DNA of 64,000 nucleotides, taken from NCBI RefSeq assembly GCF_004367585.1, contig NZ_CP038015.1, forward strand, positions 2,920,001 through 2,984,000, written 5' to 3'. Made by a program: the position numbers and the translations under genes. This document shows positions 1 to 9,760 of this stretch, one piece after another. The notes below the pieces were generated by a model. The model saw only the letters and a program-made list of their open reading frames with translations. It did not search any database and was not told where the DNA came from. This DNA is from Paenisporosarcina antarctica. GTDB taxonomy: Bacteria > Bacillota > Bacilli > Bacillales_A > Planococcaceae. The first letter of the stretch is position 1, and each line of letters opens with the position of its first letter.

Positions 1-1460
1 AAAATAAATAAGTTATTTTCAGATGGTGATTGATCCCACGCAAAGCCTTTAGTTGTCACTACACGGAAGTACCCTTCATGCTCATCCATAGAAAACTGAT
101 TAAGTAGCATGCCTGTCACTTCACCAGATGAAACAAAGTCAACATCTGTACCATCAAGTGTAAATTTAAAAATTTCTGTGTTTGTTGCTTGCGGATTCCA
201 AATATCTATAGAAGTTCGGTTATTATTTTTGGTCACTGGCATATACATTGGTGCTGTTAAATATAAGGTTTCTTTTGACATATACAGCGCATTACTAGAA
301 CCTAAGTAGCCTTTTGTTACTACTTTCGAATTTTTTGGATTGTTAAGGTCCATCGCTGTAATCACGCTGTATGTTCCTTCTATAGTTCCAGGCAAGATTG
401 ATAAGTCAGAGAATGACATGGGTAAAGCTTCATCACCTTTTTTACTATCAAATGTGTATGGTCGAAGTTCTACATCTCCACCATCTGCTAGCATCCAATA
501 ATTAGGTGCTACATTCGTCACAAAGTATAATATATTGTCTGTTAAACGAGCTCCATTTATATACCCTTCTGCGCCGATTTCTCGAATTAGTTTCGGATTT
601 TTCGTATTTTTTACATCGTAGAACCGAACATTTGTCGCGCTATTAAATGGCATCATCATTTTGCTATCTGCTGCCCCTGTTTTTCCTGAGTAATCATAGG
701 GTATATATTTTTCACCGAGAACAATTAATGTATCTTTATTCAAAAACAATTGCATTGGATAAAACGACTTATCTTGTGGAAGTTCTGCAATTTTTTCCAT
801 TGAGGAAGGTTTTCGGATATCAGTTATAATGACGCGACCATTGACAATGGCAAATATAAACTCACCATCAGTCTTTACGAGATCGGCTTCATCTACGCCT
901 TCAACTTGGTTGTTAGTCTCTGAATAATCACCTTCTCTTCCAGTACCAGATGCTGATGATTCACTTGAATCCATTGAAGACGAGTCACTTTCTTCTGTGG
1001 CATTCATTTCCCCACCTGCATAATTTTGAGCCATCATTTTTTGTAGTTTTAAAAAGTAATCTTTCAATTCTTTTTCAGATTTCACTGATTGTAAATCTTT
1101 GTGAACAGTAAAGGATAGTTTGCTGGTCGACATGGACTTAAAGAATCCACCTTTTATAGCATTACGATTTACATGCAACGTATATGAACCCGTTTTCAAG
1201 TTTGACACTTCAACAGAGAGACCGTTTTCCAAAATTTTTAAATCGGCATCCACATCATTGTCTTGTTGATCAAGTAAATATATATCTCCATCATCAATGG
1301 CAGATTCTTTTAGTGGAACGGAGAAATTCGCCTTCCATCCTTGTTCCTTTAAAGCAATTGATGAAGCACTTACCGTCACTTTATCAATAAAAAACGCAAA
1401 TGATAATACGCTGATAGCCACTACTGCTGCAATAATTACCCATATACTTCGCTTTTTCAT
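1..1460 (-). CDS. Secreted/membrane-anchored beta-propeller protein (COG4880/Beta_propel type), 3' end outside window
   Basis: The frame is open from an ATG at 1460 to the window edge (486 codons), so the C-terminus is missing. The start has an upstream GAAGGGAAG ribosome binding site. Residues 1-24 form a signal/anchor (MKKR followed by a hydrophobic run). An extracellular beta-rich region follows, then an acidic Ser/Glu linker at about residues 145-170. Next comes the family hallmark NQVEGVDEADLVKTDGEFI, which opens the C-terminal beta-propeller. Repeated short strand patterns (for example LIVLGEKY, LYFVTNVAP) fit propeller blades. The protein is expected at the outer face of the membrane; its biochemical role is unknown in the family. 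It is divergent from the fatty-acid transporter gene that starts at 1637. Confidence 0.8.
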   Translation of the reverse strand, partial: MKKRSIWVIIAAVVAISVLSFAFFIDKVTVSASSIALKEQGWKANFSVPLKESAIDDGDIYLLDQQDNDVDADLKILENGLSVEVSNLKTGSYTLHVNRNAIKGGFFKSMSTSKLSFTVHKDLQSVKSEKELKDYFLKLQKMMAQNYAGGEMNATEESDSSSMDSSESSASGTGREGDYSETNNQVEGVDEADLVKTDGEFIFAIVNGRVIITDIRKPSSMEKIAELPQDKSFYPMQLFLNKDTLIVLGEKYIPYDYSGKTGAADSKMMMPFNSATNVRFYDVKNTKNPKLIREIGAEGYINGARLTDNILYFVTNVAPNYWMLADGGDVELRPYTFDSKKGDEALPMSFSDLSILPGTIEGTYSVITAMDLNNPKNSKVVTKGYLGSSNALYMSKETLYLTAPMYMPVTKNNNRTSIDIWNPQATNTEIFKFTLDGTDVDFVSSGEVTGMLLNQFSMDEHEGYFRVVTTKGFAWDQSPSENNLFI

Positions 1461-1636
1461 AATGGTATCTTCCCTTCTTAATGTCTCGTTATTGCATTAG
1501 ACCGTTAGCAAATAATATGGTTTCACTAATTCGGTAATTAATTATTCATTTAGAATAGTTTGTCAAATCGTATATCTTATATATAAAACATAGGATAGAG
1601 TAGACTTTGAACGAAAAAATCGAAGGGGGTAGAATA

Positions 1637-2950
1637 TTGAAAACTCTTACACGTTTTTCCAACACACTTATGGAACGGTACTTGCCGGACCCATACATAT
1701 TCGTAGCTATTTTAACTTTACTTGTTTTTGGATTAGGAGTTGGATTAACAGATTCAAGTCCACTAGATATGGTAGTTTATTGGGGGGATGGCTTTTGGGG
1801 GTTACTTGCTTTCACTATGCAAATGGTAATTGTTCTAGTTGCTGGTCATGTATTAGCCAGTAGTCCTGTCTTTAAGAAATTACTTAGTACCATGGCTCGT
1901 GGAGCAAAGTCACCGGGTTCTGCGATATTGCTCGTGACCTTTGTTTCATTGATCGCTTGTTGGATTAATTGGGGCTTTGGTTTAGTCATTGGGGCATTAT
2001 TTGCAAAAGAAATTGCACGTCAATTGCCTGGCGTTGATTATCGTTTATTAATTGCAAGTGCCTATTCAGGATTTATTGTTTGGCACGGTGGCTTAGGTGG
2101 CTCTATTCCTTTGTCCATCGCGACAGAAGGTCACCCATTTGCTGAACAAATAGGAATAATCGCAACAAGCGAAACGATTTTCTCTACATATAATTTATTA
2201 ATTGTTGCTCTGTTAATTATTACAGTTCCTTTATTAAATCGCTGGATGATGCCAAAAAAAGAAGATACGTTCATCGTTGATCCGGCTTTATTAGTAGAGC
2301 CAACAGTAGCAGAAGAAATAGGTGACTTAACACCAGCTGCAAAAATGGAAAATAGCTATGTGCTATCAATCTTAATTGGTGCTCTAGGGTTAGTTTACTT
2401 AGGTTATCACTTTGCTACAAAAGGCTTTGATTTGAACTTAAATATCGTCAATTTAATTTTCGTTATTCTTGGTATCATTTTGCACGGCACACCAAAACGC
2501 TTTTTGGCTGCTGTGACAAATGCAGTGAAAACAGCCGGTGGGATTATCATACAGTTTCCATTCTATGCGGGGATTATGGGGATGATGGTGACTTCTGGTT
2601 TAGCTGGCCTCATGTCTGAGGCTTTCGTTAGCATTTCAAATGAAAATACCTTCCCGTTGTTTGCATTCTATGCTGCAGGTATCGTCAACTTCTTCGTTCC
2701 TTCAGGTGGAGGTCAATGGGCTGTGCAAGCACCTATTATGTTAGACGCAGCTCAAACATTAGGTGTCAGCTATTCCAAAACTGCAATGGCAATTGCATGG
2801 GGTGACGCATGGACTAACATGATTCAGCCATTCTGGGCACTTCCAGCTCTAGCAATCGCTGGTTTAAGAGCGAAAGATATTATGGGTTACTGTCTATTTG
2901 TTCTAATTCTAAGTGGTATTGTTATTAGCTTTGGATTATATTTCTTTTAA
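1637..2950 (+). CDS. Short-chain fatty acid transporter, AtoE family
   Basis: This is a 437-aa polytopic membrane protein with about 12 hydrophobic segments. Family signatures include WINWGFGLVIGALFAKEIAR near residue 120 and FFVPSGGGQWAVQAPI near residue 360, typical of SCFA_trans/AtoE carriers that import acetoacetate or butyrate-type acids. I chose the TTG at 1637 because AAGGGGGT lies 6 nt upstream; an in-frame TTG at 1607 would add 10 residues but has no good ribosome binding site. No catabolic partner (CoA transferase, thiolase) is adjacent, so the substrate is inferred from the family only. A hairpin terminator follows. Confidence 0.85.
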   Translation: MKTLTRFSNTLMERYLPDPYIFVAILTLLVFGLGVGLTDSSPLDMVVYWGDGFWGLLAFTMQMVIVLVAGHVLASSPVFKKLLSTMARGAKSPGSAILLVTFVSLIACWINWGFGLVIGALFAKEIARQLPGVDYRLLIASAYSGFIVWHGGLGGSIPLSIATEGHPFAEQIGIIATSETIFSTYNLLIVALLIITVPLLNRWMMPKKEDTFIVDPALLVEPTVAEEIGDLTPAAKMENSYVLSILIGALGLVYLGYHFATKGFDLNLNIVNLIFVILGIILHGTPKRFLAAVTNAVKTAGGIIIQFPFYAGIMGMMVTSGLAGLMSEAFVSISNENTFPLFAFYAAGIVNFFVPSGGGQWAVQAPIMLDAAQTLGVSYSKTAMAIAWGDAWTNMIQPFWALPALAIAGLRAKDIMGYCLFVLILSGIVISFGLYFF

Positions 2951-2975
2951 AATAAATTCGCTTATTCCGTCCATT

Positions 2976-3027
2976 AGGGGCTGTCCCAAAAGTCAGTGTA
3001 AATGACTTTTGAGGGTAGCCCTCTTTT
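2976..3027 (+). terminator. Terminator-like palindrome after the fatty acid transporter
   Basis: The segment begins AGGGGCTGTCCCAAAAGTCA, has a gtgtaaa loop, then TGACTTTTG and finally AGCCCTCTTTT. The AAAAGTCA/TGACTTTT and AGGG/CCCT arms pair around a mismatched part. It shares 20 bp with the palindrome at 3543-3593, in inverted orientation. Confidence 0.6.
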
Positions 3028-3542
3028 CATGTTAAGAATAGTTATATTAGACTACTCTATTGATTTTCTTTGCCCCTTATTGTTTCGAAGCTAGTAGCGA
3101 TGCAGAAACAGAAACAGGCTGCACTTTCAGCCGACGGTTTCTTGATTCTCCTCATTTCGTGAAAATCTCTGATGGGATTTTTGGAAAATCTTTTTTTGAA
3201 ATATTTTTGTATATATGGAGCATCCGTACGACATATCGCATGGTAAGATATATGAATTTCTTTCTATTTTTCAAGTTGATGAGTTGATTCGACAATCATT
3301 TCCCAGGAAATACTTTATTATTCGACATGAATTTTTGTTTACAAGAAAAGGGGCTTTCTAATAGTCGCTAAAATTAGTGGAGAAACAATGAGTCTTTTAT
3401 CTGCACCTACATTCGAACATTGTAAAATTGTTTTTTTGCACATGATGAACTGATGGTTGAATGGAATGGAAGTCGGCGAGAAGGCTGAGGCCATGCTCGC
3501 TGAAAGCGTCCGTCTGAAATGTAAATCAACCGACCCTAATTT
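3028..3542. other. Gene-free stretch containing a decayed dispersed-repeat fragment
   Basis: No convincing gene is visible: the small open frames here lack ribosome binding sites and recognisable motifs. Positions 3457-3530 (starting ttgaatggaatggaagtcggcg and ending gtaaatcaac) resemble the ends of the GC-rich repeat found more completely at 34451-34624, with the middle lost. Confidence 0.5.
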
Positions 3543-3593
3543 AAAAAAGGGAACTGTCCTAGTCATATTTTATGACTTTTGGGACAGCTCCCT
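3543..3593 (-). terminator. Intrinsic terminator of the ABC-F gene
   Basis: On the minus strand the order is GGGAGCTGTCC, AGTCAT, a short loop, ATGACT, GGACAG, TCCC and then a run of six T. The structure starts 8 nt after the ABC-F stop codon. Confidence 0.8.
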
Positions 3594-3600
3594 CTACCTA

Positions 3601-5517
3601 TTATGAACTTTCGAGCCATTTTTCAAGTAATCCTTCAAGAGCAGATTCTTGCTCCACTTTTTGAACGAGTAATTGTTCATACACTTCCCAATCTTCTTCG
3701 TTTTCGATGTGCTCAGTCAGTATTGCAATTGCCTTTTCAAGTTCCGTTATTTCTTCTTCAATTGGACGCGACACTATTTTCCTCGTAGATGAAGTTTTAG
3801 TTGTTTCTTTCAATTTCGCATTGAATACTTCATTTTTCTGATTCACTTCGCTCGATCGACTTATGTCACTTTCTTCTTCCACTTGGCGTCGTACTTGCAA
3901 TTCATCCCACTTACCTCGAGCCCATTCGTAAGGACCTTCAAAAGTGGTCAAATCTCCACGATCGAGCCAAGCTGTACGGGGGAATAATTTATTTAAAAAA
4001 TAGCGGTCATGAGATACGGCTAAAATCGTGCCTTGAAAATCTTCCAGTGCTTCTTCAAGAATTTCACGTGAATCAATATCCAAATGGTTTGTTGGTTCAT
4101 CTAGCATTAACAAATTGACATCTTGATACATGAGCTGTGCTAATCTCAATCGCATGCGCTCGCCACCGCTTAAGTCACCTACTCGTTTAAAAACATCTGG
4201 TCCGTAAAACATAAAACGAGCCAACACATGGCGTGCATCCCCTTCAAACATGGACACTTCATCACGGAAAACATCAATTAAACGTGCTTTTGGATTCGAA
4301 ATTTCAAAATGCTGCGATAAGAAACCGACTCGGACATTACTTCCTAACCTAGCTACACCTGAATCAACCGCCATCTCACCTCGTAACAGTTTCAAAATCG
4401 TCGACTTTCCCGTCCCGTTGCGGCCGACTACTGCGATGCGGTCTTTCCAATAGACATTAAAATTAGCATCACGTAACAATACATTGTCACCAAAGGCTTT
4501 TGATACACTTTCCATAACGACTACTTCTTTCCCACTTCGTGATGCAGCGTCAAACAGTAACGTCATTTTTTTCGGGTCAATCAAGGGCTTTCGTACTTTT
4601 TCCATTCGATCTAAAGCGCGTTCCATATTGCGAGCACGTCTATGCAATCCCGGGTTTGGCGGGACTGCTTCATTTGCCCATTGACGCAAACGTTTAATAG
4701 CTTCTTTCATTTTCTTAATCTTTTTTTGTTGCTCTTCAAATTCCTGAAACTCTCGCATAATACGCTCTTCTTTTTGTATGGCAAAGGATGAATAATTGCC
4801 TTTATATAGAATTAATTCACCTTCTTCAAGATCCGCTACTTTCGTTACGACTTGGTCTAAGAAGTACCGGTCATGCGAAATGATGACGACTGTTCCTTCA
4901 TAATCAACCAAATACTGCTCGAGCCATTCAACAGCAAATAAATCCAAGTGGTTTGTTGGTTCATCGAGTAACAATAAATCTGGTTTCGTTAACAATAATT
5001 TTCCGAGCATGATTTTCGTTTGTTCGCCTCCACTTAAACTTGTGAACGAACGGTTTACAAACGATGTTAATTGTAAACCCTGGACTACCTTATCAAGTTC
5101 GGTGTCCATTGAATAACCATTCCGAAGCGTGAATTCTTCCTGAATATCACCATATTGTTTCAAAAGCCTTTCTAGTTCATCGGGTTTTGCTTGTGACATT
5201 TTCTTCTCTAGCACATTCATTTTTTGCTGAAGCTCGACTAGCTCTTCAAAAGCCATAAGCAATACATCATGACCTGTGACTTCTTTTAAATAAGTAGGAA
5301 TTTGAGCTAAATAGCCGATTTTTGTGCCTTTCTTAAAATGAATGCTTCCTAGATCCGGTGTTTCTATTCCTGCTAATAGAGTAAATAATGTCGTTTTACC
5401 CGAGCCATTTCGGCCAACAATCCCTAATTTATCACCCGTTTTTATAGCTAACGATAACTCTTCAAATATTAAATTTCCTCCGAGCATTTTACTAATTTCT
5501 TGTATGGTACAAATCAT
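3601..5517 (-). CDS. ABC-F family ATPase (ribosome-associated/ribosome protection type)
   Basis: The 638-aa protein has two ABC modules and no transmembrane segments. Module 1 has Walker A GRNGSGKTT (about residue 36), signature LSGGEQ (about 160) and Walker B LLLLDEPTNHLD (about 180). The Arg/Lys-rich interdomain linker with WANEAVPPNPGLHRRARNME (about 280-310) is the part that reaches into the ribosome in this family. Module 2 has GRNGTGKST, LSGGERMRLRL and LLMLDEPTNHLD. A charged C-terminal extension from about residue 540 is probably coiled coil. ABC-F proteins either rescue stalled ribosomes or protect against antibiotics acting at the peptidyl transferase centre; the sequence alone does not say which. 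The ATG at 5517 has AAGGGAAG 8 nt upstream. The long leader with an upstream ORF and terminator suggests antibiotic- or translation-responsive attenuation. Confidence 0.9.
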   Translation of the reverse strand: MICTIQEISKMLGGNLIFEELSLAIKTGDKLGIVGRNGSGKTTLFTLLAGIETPDLGSIHFKKGTKIGYLAQIPTYLKEVTGHDVLLMAFEELVELQQKMNVLEKKMSQAKPDELERLLKQYGDIQEEFTLRNGYSMDTELDKVVQGLQLTSFVNRSFTSLSGGEQTKIMLGKLLLTKPDLLLLDEPTNHLDLFAVEWLEQYLVDYEGTVVIISHDRYFLDQVVTKVADLEEGELILYKGNYSSFAIQKEERIMREFQEFEEQQKKIKKMKEAIKRLRQWANEAVPPNPGLHRRARNMERALDRMEKVRKPLIDPKKMTLLFDAASRSGKEVVVMESVSKAFGDNVLLRDANFNVYWKDRIAVVGRNGTGKSTILKLLRGEMAVDSGVARLGSNVRVGFLSQHFEISNPKARLIDVFRDEVSMFEGDARHVLARFMFYGPDVFKRVGDLSGGERMRLRLAQLMYQDVNLLMLDEPTNHLDIDSREILEEALEDFQGTILAVSHDRYFLNKLFPRTAWLDRGDLTTFEGPYEWARGKWDELQVRRQVEEESDISRSSEVNQKNEVFNAKLKETTKTSSTRKIVSRPIEEEITELEKAIAILTEHIENEEDWEVYEQLLVQKVEQESALEGLLEKWLESS

Positions 5518-5557
5518 TTTTTTCGCTTCCCTTCATAGTGAACACAGCTGGAAGCAC

Positions 5558-5590
5558 AAAAAAGACTGCTCGAAGAGAGCAGTCTTTTCC
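5558..5590 (-). terminator. Leader terminator (attenuator candidate) of the ABC-F gene
   Basis: On the minus strand an 8-bp perfect stem GACTGCTC/GAGCAGTC with a 5-nt loop is extended by A/T pairs and followed by TTTTTT. It lies between the upstream ORF and the ABC-F start codon, about 40 nt before the latter, so transcription of the ABC-F gene from the promoter near 5800 must read through it. A larger helix between 5623-5636 and 5540-5550 could enclose it. Confidence 0.75.
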
Positions 5591-5617
5591 CGAATACATA
5601 CGGTTCAGAAAGAATGT

Positions 5618-5755
5618 CTAATCAGCTGTGATGTTCATGTAATTGTGTAAAATGGACAGACCCGTCCCGTAATCAGCAATTTCATGAGTAATTGCACATG
5701 AAACGGATAAAAATCCCAATATAAATCCATGTGCAGTCACAGCAGCGTTTTTCAT
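5618..5755 (-). CDS. Putative 45-aa leader peptide upstream of the ABC-F gene
   Basis: This short ORF starts at an ATG preceded by a very strong GGAGGTGAGG ribosome binding site (5761-5770, spacing 5 nt). It begins MKNAAVTAHGFILGFLSVSC and ends HNYMNITAD. It resembles no family I know. Its position between a plausible promoter (5784-5811) and a leader terminator (5558-5590) is the classic layout of a regulatory upstream ORF controlling an ABC-F resistance gene. It could instead be a small membrane peptide, since residues 9-21 are hydrophobic. Confidence 0.6.
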   Translation of the reverse strand: MKNAAVTAHGFILGFLSVSCAITHEIADYGTGLSILHNYMNITAD

Positions 5756-5783
5756 TCTTTCCTCACCTCCGTTCATTGATTTT

Positions 5784-5811
5784 AGAATATTCTATCACAT
5801 TTATTGGTCAA
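5784..5811 (-). promoter_or_regulatory. Sigma-A-like promoter for the leader ORF and ABC-F gene
   Basis: On the minus strand TTGACC (5806-5811), a 16-nt spacer and TATTCT (5784-5789) are seen. The site overlaps the 3' end of the acyl-CoA dehydrogenase gene and lies about 30 nt before the leader ORF. Confidence 0.5.
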
Positions 5812-7000
5812 TTTCAAATGGCCATTTCGGTAGCATATTCGATAGTTTTTTGTCTTCACGATAACCTAGCACATATTCAGCTTGCATAATTGTATGAATT
5901 TCACGTGTTCCTTCATAAATGACAGGTGCTTTTGAGTTACGTAAGAACCTTGCAACTGGGTAATCGTCCGAATAGCCATATGCTCCGTGAATTTGTACGG
6001 CATCATCTGCTGCTTGATTAGCAAAATCACAAGCCTGCCATTTTGCTAAAGATGTCTCGCGCGTATTGCGTAAGCCTTTATTTTTTAACTCACCTACGCG
6101 GTACACGAGAAGACGGCTCATTTGTAGACCAGCTTCCATTTTCGCGACCATTTGTTGAACTAACTGATGTTTACCGATTGGTTTGCCAAACGTTTCGCGT
6201 TCATTACAATATTTAACGCTCGTTTCAATACACGCCATAATTAACCCAGCCGCTCCTGCCGCTACTGTAAATCGTCCGTTATCTAAGGCAGACATGGCAA
6301 TTTTAAAACCTTCGCCTTCTTTCCCTAAAAGGTTTGCAGCAGGTACACGGATGTCATCGAAGAAAATTTCGCCCGTGTTCCCTGCACGAATTCCATATTT
6401 TCCTTTAATTGCTTTCGAACTAAAGCCCTTCATTGTGCGTTCTACCATAAAGGCACTAATACCATTGTGTTTTTTCGATTTATCAGTATAGGCAAAGACA
6501 ATAAAATTATCTGCTTTATCACATAGTGAAATCCACGTCTTTTGTCCTTTTAAAATGTATTCATCTCCGTCACGAGTCGCTGTTGTAGTCATTGCGGCTA
6601 CGTCTGACCCTGCGCCTGGTTCCGTTAAACCGAAAGCTCCGATTTTCTCACCTTTTGCTTGCGGTACTAAATACTTTTGCTTTTGTTGCTCTGTACCCCA
6701 CTGCATTAAGGTCATGGAATTTAATCCAATGTGCACGGAAACTGCTGTACGAAAAGCAGTATCTCCACGTTCTAACTCTTCACAAATAATGGCCAGTGCA
6801 TTATAATCCATCCCACTGCCACCGTAAGCTTCAGGAATGCATACTCCCATAAATCCTAAGTCTGCTAATCTCTCCCACACTTTGGAATCAAATCCACCTG
6901 TCGCATCCCACTTTGCAATATTGGGGATTATTTCGTCATCCACATATTGACGAACGGTTTTACGAAGTAGTTGTTGTTCTTCCGAAAAATCGAAGTTCAC
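5801..7000 (-). CDS. Acyl-CoA dehydrogenase (possibly glutaryl-CoA dehydrogenase-like)
   Basis: The 399-aa protein has full family length. FAD-binding signatures are GLTEPGAGSD (about residue 125) and WIS (about 157). The C-terminal APVIYEGTREIHT carries the catalytic-base Glu of the short-chain/glutaryl-CoA group. The enzyme oxidises an acyl-CoA to the enoyl-CoA using FAD and an electron-transfer flavoprotein. It is the last gene of a three-gene minus-strand operon, 37 nt after lysine 6-dehydrogenase. Lysine breakdown through 2-aminoadipate leads to glutaryl-CoA, so a role at that step is an attractive inference, not proven. The start is GTG at 7000 with GGGAGGG 6 nt upstream. Confidence 0.85.
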   Translation of the reverse strand: MNFDFSEEQQLLRKTVRQYVDDEIIPNIAKWDATGGFDSKVWERLADLGFMGVCIPEAYGGSGMDYNALAIICEELERGDTAFRTAVSVHIGLNSMTLMQWGTEQQKQKYLVPQAKGEKIGAFGLTEPGAGSDVAAMTTTATRDGDEYILKGQKTWISLCDKADNFIVFAYTDKSKKHNGISAFMVERTMKGFSSKAIKGKYGIRAGNTGEIFFDDIRVPAANLLGKEGEGFKIAMSALDNGRFTVAAGAAGLIMACIETSVKYCNERETFGKPIGKHQLVQQMVAKMEAGLQMSRLLVYRVGELKNKGLRNTRETSLAKWQACDFANQAADDAVQIHGAYGYSDDYPVARFLRNSKAPVIYEGTREIHTIMQAEYVLGYREDKKLSNMLPKWPFEIDQ

Positions 7001-7037
7001 GTTGAGTCCCTCCCGTTATTCGTACCAACCGAGTTGA

Positions 7038-8186
7038 TTAATGAATGGTTTCTTTAATTTGCACGCCGCGTTGTTTCATTCCATCGATATAGGCTTCACC
7101 AGGTACAATTTGTTCAGGAGCAAAGACTCCTCGTTTGGTAATTTCTCCGTTTCCAATCATTTGAGCTACGACTGATATCGTATTTGCTGTCGCTCGGGCC
7201 ATAGCGGTCACTTGATCAGACATGTCTTTCGTTGTGACCATTTCGTATTCATAGGTAAGCGGTTTTCCATTTTTAACACCAGATACAATCACACGTAGCA
7301 ATACGGCATCTTGTTTATCACCAAGTAATAAATCTGGCGTTAAAGCAGCCTTTAACACGTCACGTGTGCTGATAATTTTGCCTTCTATATCAACTTTAGT
7401 TTCTTTATTTGTTAAGCCCAGGTCGACAAGCACTTTAAATTTCTCTGCATGCCCTGCATAACGTATCGTTTTGTATTCAAGTGTTTCAACGCTTGAGAAC
7501 GTTTTCGTTAACGTTGATGTTCCTCCTGCTGTATGGAAAGCTTCGAGCTCTCCAAAATCATCAAAATGAATGGGTTCAATTTCAGTTAAGGATGGAATTT
7601 CAAGTAATATACCATTTCGTACTACATGTGATACGTCCGTGTAATGATCTAGTACACCTTCGAGAGAAAATACAATATTATATTTTAAGGGACCCTCGGG
7701 CTCAACTGGAATCCCACCTACGTAAAGTTTAATTAATTTTACTTCATCTAATTTACTGGCACCGTATCCAGTTAAAATATTGATCATTCCTGGAGCTACT
7801 CCTAGATCTGGAATGATTGTGACACCTTTTTTCTTGGCTTGTTCAGCTAAGTTAAGAACCGCGTTTGTTGCTCCACCAATGTGTCCACCTAAGTCTACTG
7901 TGTGGACTCCTATTTCTACGGCTATGCGTGCCACTTTTTCATTGAAAGAATAAAATAGTGCGTTAATGACCACGTCACCCTTGCTCATGACTTCTGTTAA
8001 CTGTGCATCATTATTTGCATCTAAACGGACTGCTTCTATTTTGTCTGATTTAATTTTATCTTTAAATGCTTGCACTTGCTCCACTTGTAGATCTGCTAAG
8101 AACACTTTTTCAACATTTGTGCTATTCACTAAATCACGAGCTGCTTCTTTTCCCATTAAGCCTGCACCTAAAACAACAACTTTCAT
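7038..8186 (-). CDS. L-lysine 6-dehydrogenase (saccharopine dehydrogenase superfamily)
   Basis: The 382-aa protein starts [20 protein letters not shown], a Rossmann NAD(P) site with GAGLMG. It continues with [28 protein letters not shown] and RYAGHAEK, the pattern I recall from the Geobacillus lysine 6-dehydrogenase. That enzyme oxidatively deaminates the epsilon-amino group of lysine to allysine/1-piperideine-6-carboxylate. The following product step needs an aldehyde dehydrogenase, which is the preceding gene in the same operon. I prefer ATG 8186, with AAGGGGAT about 7-8 nt upstream, over GTG 8192, which is too close to the ribosome binding site. Confidence 0.85.
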   Translation of the reverse strand: MKVVVLGAGLMGKEAARDLVNSTNVEKVFLADLQVEQVQAFKDKIKSDKIEAVRLDANNDAQLTEVMSKGDVVINALFYSFNEKVARIAVEIGVHTVDLGGHIGGATNAVLNLAEQAKKKGVTIIPDLGVAPGMINILTGYGASKLDEVKLIKLYVGGIPVEPEGPLKYNIVFSLEGVLDHYTDVSHVVRNGILLEIPSLTEIEPIHFDDFGELEAFHTAGGTSTLTKTFSSVETLEYKTIRYAGHAEKFKVLVDLGLTNKETKVDIEGKIISTRDVLKAALTPDLLLGDKQDAVLLRVIVSGVKNGKPLTYEYEMVTTKDMSDQVTAMARATANTISVVAQMIGNGEITKRGVFAPEQIVPGEAYIDGMKQRGVQIKETIH

Positions 8187-8260
8187 TTTCACATCCCCTT
8201 TGCAAAACGCGAGTATGAATCTATATGTGATGTGTCTATTCGTTTATACAAAAAGATTAT

Positions 8261-9739
8261 TTATAAGTTATCAATTTGAGCTCGTTGCAACTTGCCACTA
8301 AAATCAACGTAAATACTCTTCCATTCTGTATATACATCAAGTGCTGCAACACCTGAATCACGGTGTCCATTGCCCGTTCCTTTTGTTCCACCGAATGGCA
8401 AATGAATTTCAGCACCTGATGTGCCAGCATTAATGTAAACAATCCCGGTATCTAAATCACGCTGTGCTTTAAATACGGTGTTGACATCACGTGAATATAT
8501 ACTGCTTGATAAACCAAAGGCTACGCTGTTATTTACTTCTATTGCTTCATCTAGACTGGAAACTTCGATGAGTGATACAACCGGACCAAAAATCTCTTCT
8601 TGAGCAATTCGGCTGTCTCTTGCAACATTAGTGAAAAGAGTTGGTGCATAATAATTTCCTTGTGATAATTCACCTTCGGAAAGAATTTCACCACCCGCAA
8701 GTAAAGTGGCACCATCATCTTTTCCAATCTGAACATAGCTTTGAATTTTCTCTAACGCTTGTTTGTTAATAACAGGTCCAATTCTTACAGATTCATCCAT
8801 GCCATCGCCAATCGTCAAATTCTCCATGGCTTCTAGCAGTCGTGTTTCGAGTTCTTCTTTGACATCTTTATGAACGATGACACGGCTACAAGCAGTACAT
8901 CGTTGTCCTGCTGTTCCAAAAGCACTCCAAAGAATTCCTTCTACTGCCAATCCGATATCTGCATCATCCATTACGATTACTGCATTTTTCCCACCCATTT
9001 CAAGTGAAACTTTCTTCAAATGACGACCGCCAAGTTCTGCAACTGAGCGTCCTGTTGAGGTTGACCCTGTGAACGAGATAACTTTCACATCTGGATGTTC
9101 GATCATCGCTGTACCAACTGTTGATCCTGAGCCGAATACGATGTTTGCAACTCCTGCAGGAAGTTCAGCTTGTTCAAAAATTTTCGCCATTTCATAGGCC
9201 ATCATCGGCGTTAAAGTTGCAGGCTTCCATAAGAACGTATTACCCGAAACGATGGCCGGGAAAGACTTCCAAGTTGCAATGGCTACAGGGAAGTTCCAAG
9301 GTGTAATAAGACCGACTACACCAATTGGAGCTCTAACACTCATTGCAAACTTATCTGCAAGTTCCGAAGGCGTTGTTTGACCAAATAAGCGACGACCCTC
9401 TCCTGCCATATAGAATGCCATATCAATGCCTTCTTGAACTTCTCCACGTCCTTCTTCAATGACTTTGCCCATTTCTTTTGTCAATACTTGTGCAAGATGT
9501 TCTTTCTTTTCTTTCATAATACGTCCTATTTCATATAAATAATCAGCCCGCTTCGGTGCAGGAACTAGTGCCCATTTCTTTTGAGCTTCCTTTGCAGCCG
9601 CTACAGCCAGATTCACGTCATCTGTCGTTGATAATCGAACTTGCGCTAACTCTTCTCCATTTGCCGGGTTCGTCACAGGAACATAGTTTGCATCACCTGC
9701 GTCTTGCCACTTTCCACCGATGTAATTGTTCAATTGCAT
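8261..9739 (-). CDS. NAD(P)-dependent aldehyde dehydrogenase (likely aminoadipate-semialdehyde type)
   Basis: The 492-aa protein has canonical ALDH motifs: PWNFP (about residue 145), FTGSTSTG (about 225), the active-site Glu in [13 protein letters not shown] (about 250), the active-site Cys in GQRCTACSR (about 285) and EEIFGPV (about 385). It is the first gene of the operon with lysine 6-dehydrogenase and an acyl-CoA dehydrogenase, so its probable substrate is allysine, giving 2-aminoadipate. The substrate is inferred from context, because ALDHs of this type act on several semialdehydes. A strong AAAGGGG lies upstream of ATG 9739, and a perfect cre palindrome lies 22 nt before the start. Confidence 0.85.
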   Translation of the reverse strand: MQLNNYIGGKWQDAGDANYVPVTNPANGEELAQVRLSTTDDVNLAVAAAKEAQKKWALVPAPKRADYLYEIGRIMKEKKEHLAQVLTKEMGKVIEEGRGEVQEGIDMAFYMAGEGRRLFGQTTPSELADKFAMSVRAPIGVVGLITPWNFPVAIATWKSFPAIVSGNTFLWKPATLTPMMAYEMAKIFEQAELPAGVANIVFGSGSTVGTAMIEHPDVKVISFTGSTSTGRSVAELGGRHLKKVSLEMGGKNAVIVMDDADIGLAVEGILWSAFGTAGQRCTACSRVIVHKDVKEELETRLLEAMENLTIGDGMDESVRIGPVINKQALEKIQSYVQIGKDDGATLLAGGEILSEGELSQGNYYAPTLFTNVARDSRIAQEEIFGPVVSLIEVSSLDEAIEVNNSVAFGLSSSIYSRDVNTVFKAQRDLDTGIVYINAGTSGAEIHLPFGGTKGTGNGHRDSGVAALDVYTEWKSIYVDFSGKLQRAQIDNL

Positions 9740-9760
9740 AGTACCTTACCCCTTTCGTTT

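Noticed and set aside
2976-3593. Inverted repeats read as an intact insertion sequence
   Set aside because: Only about 600 bp and no transposase pattern inside; each end works as a terminator for the neighbouring gene, so an intact IS is not supported.
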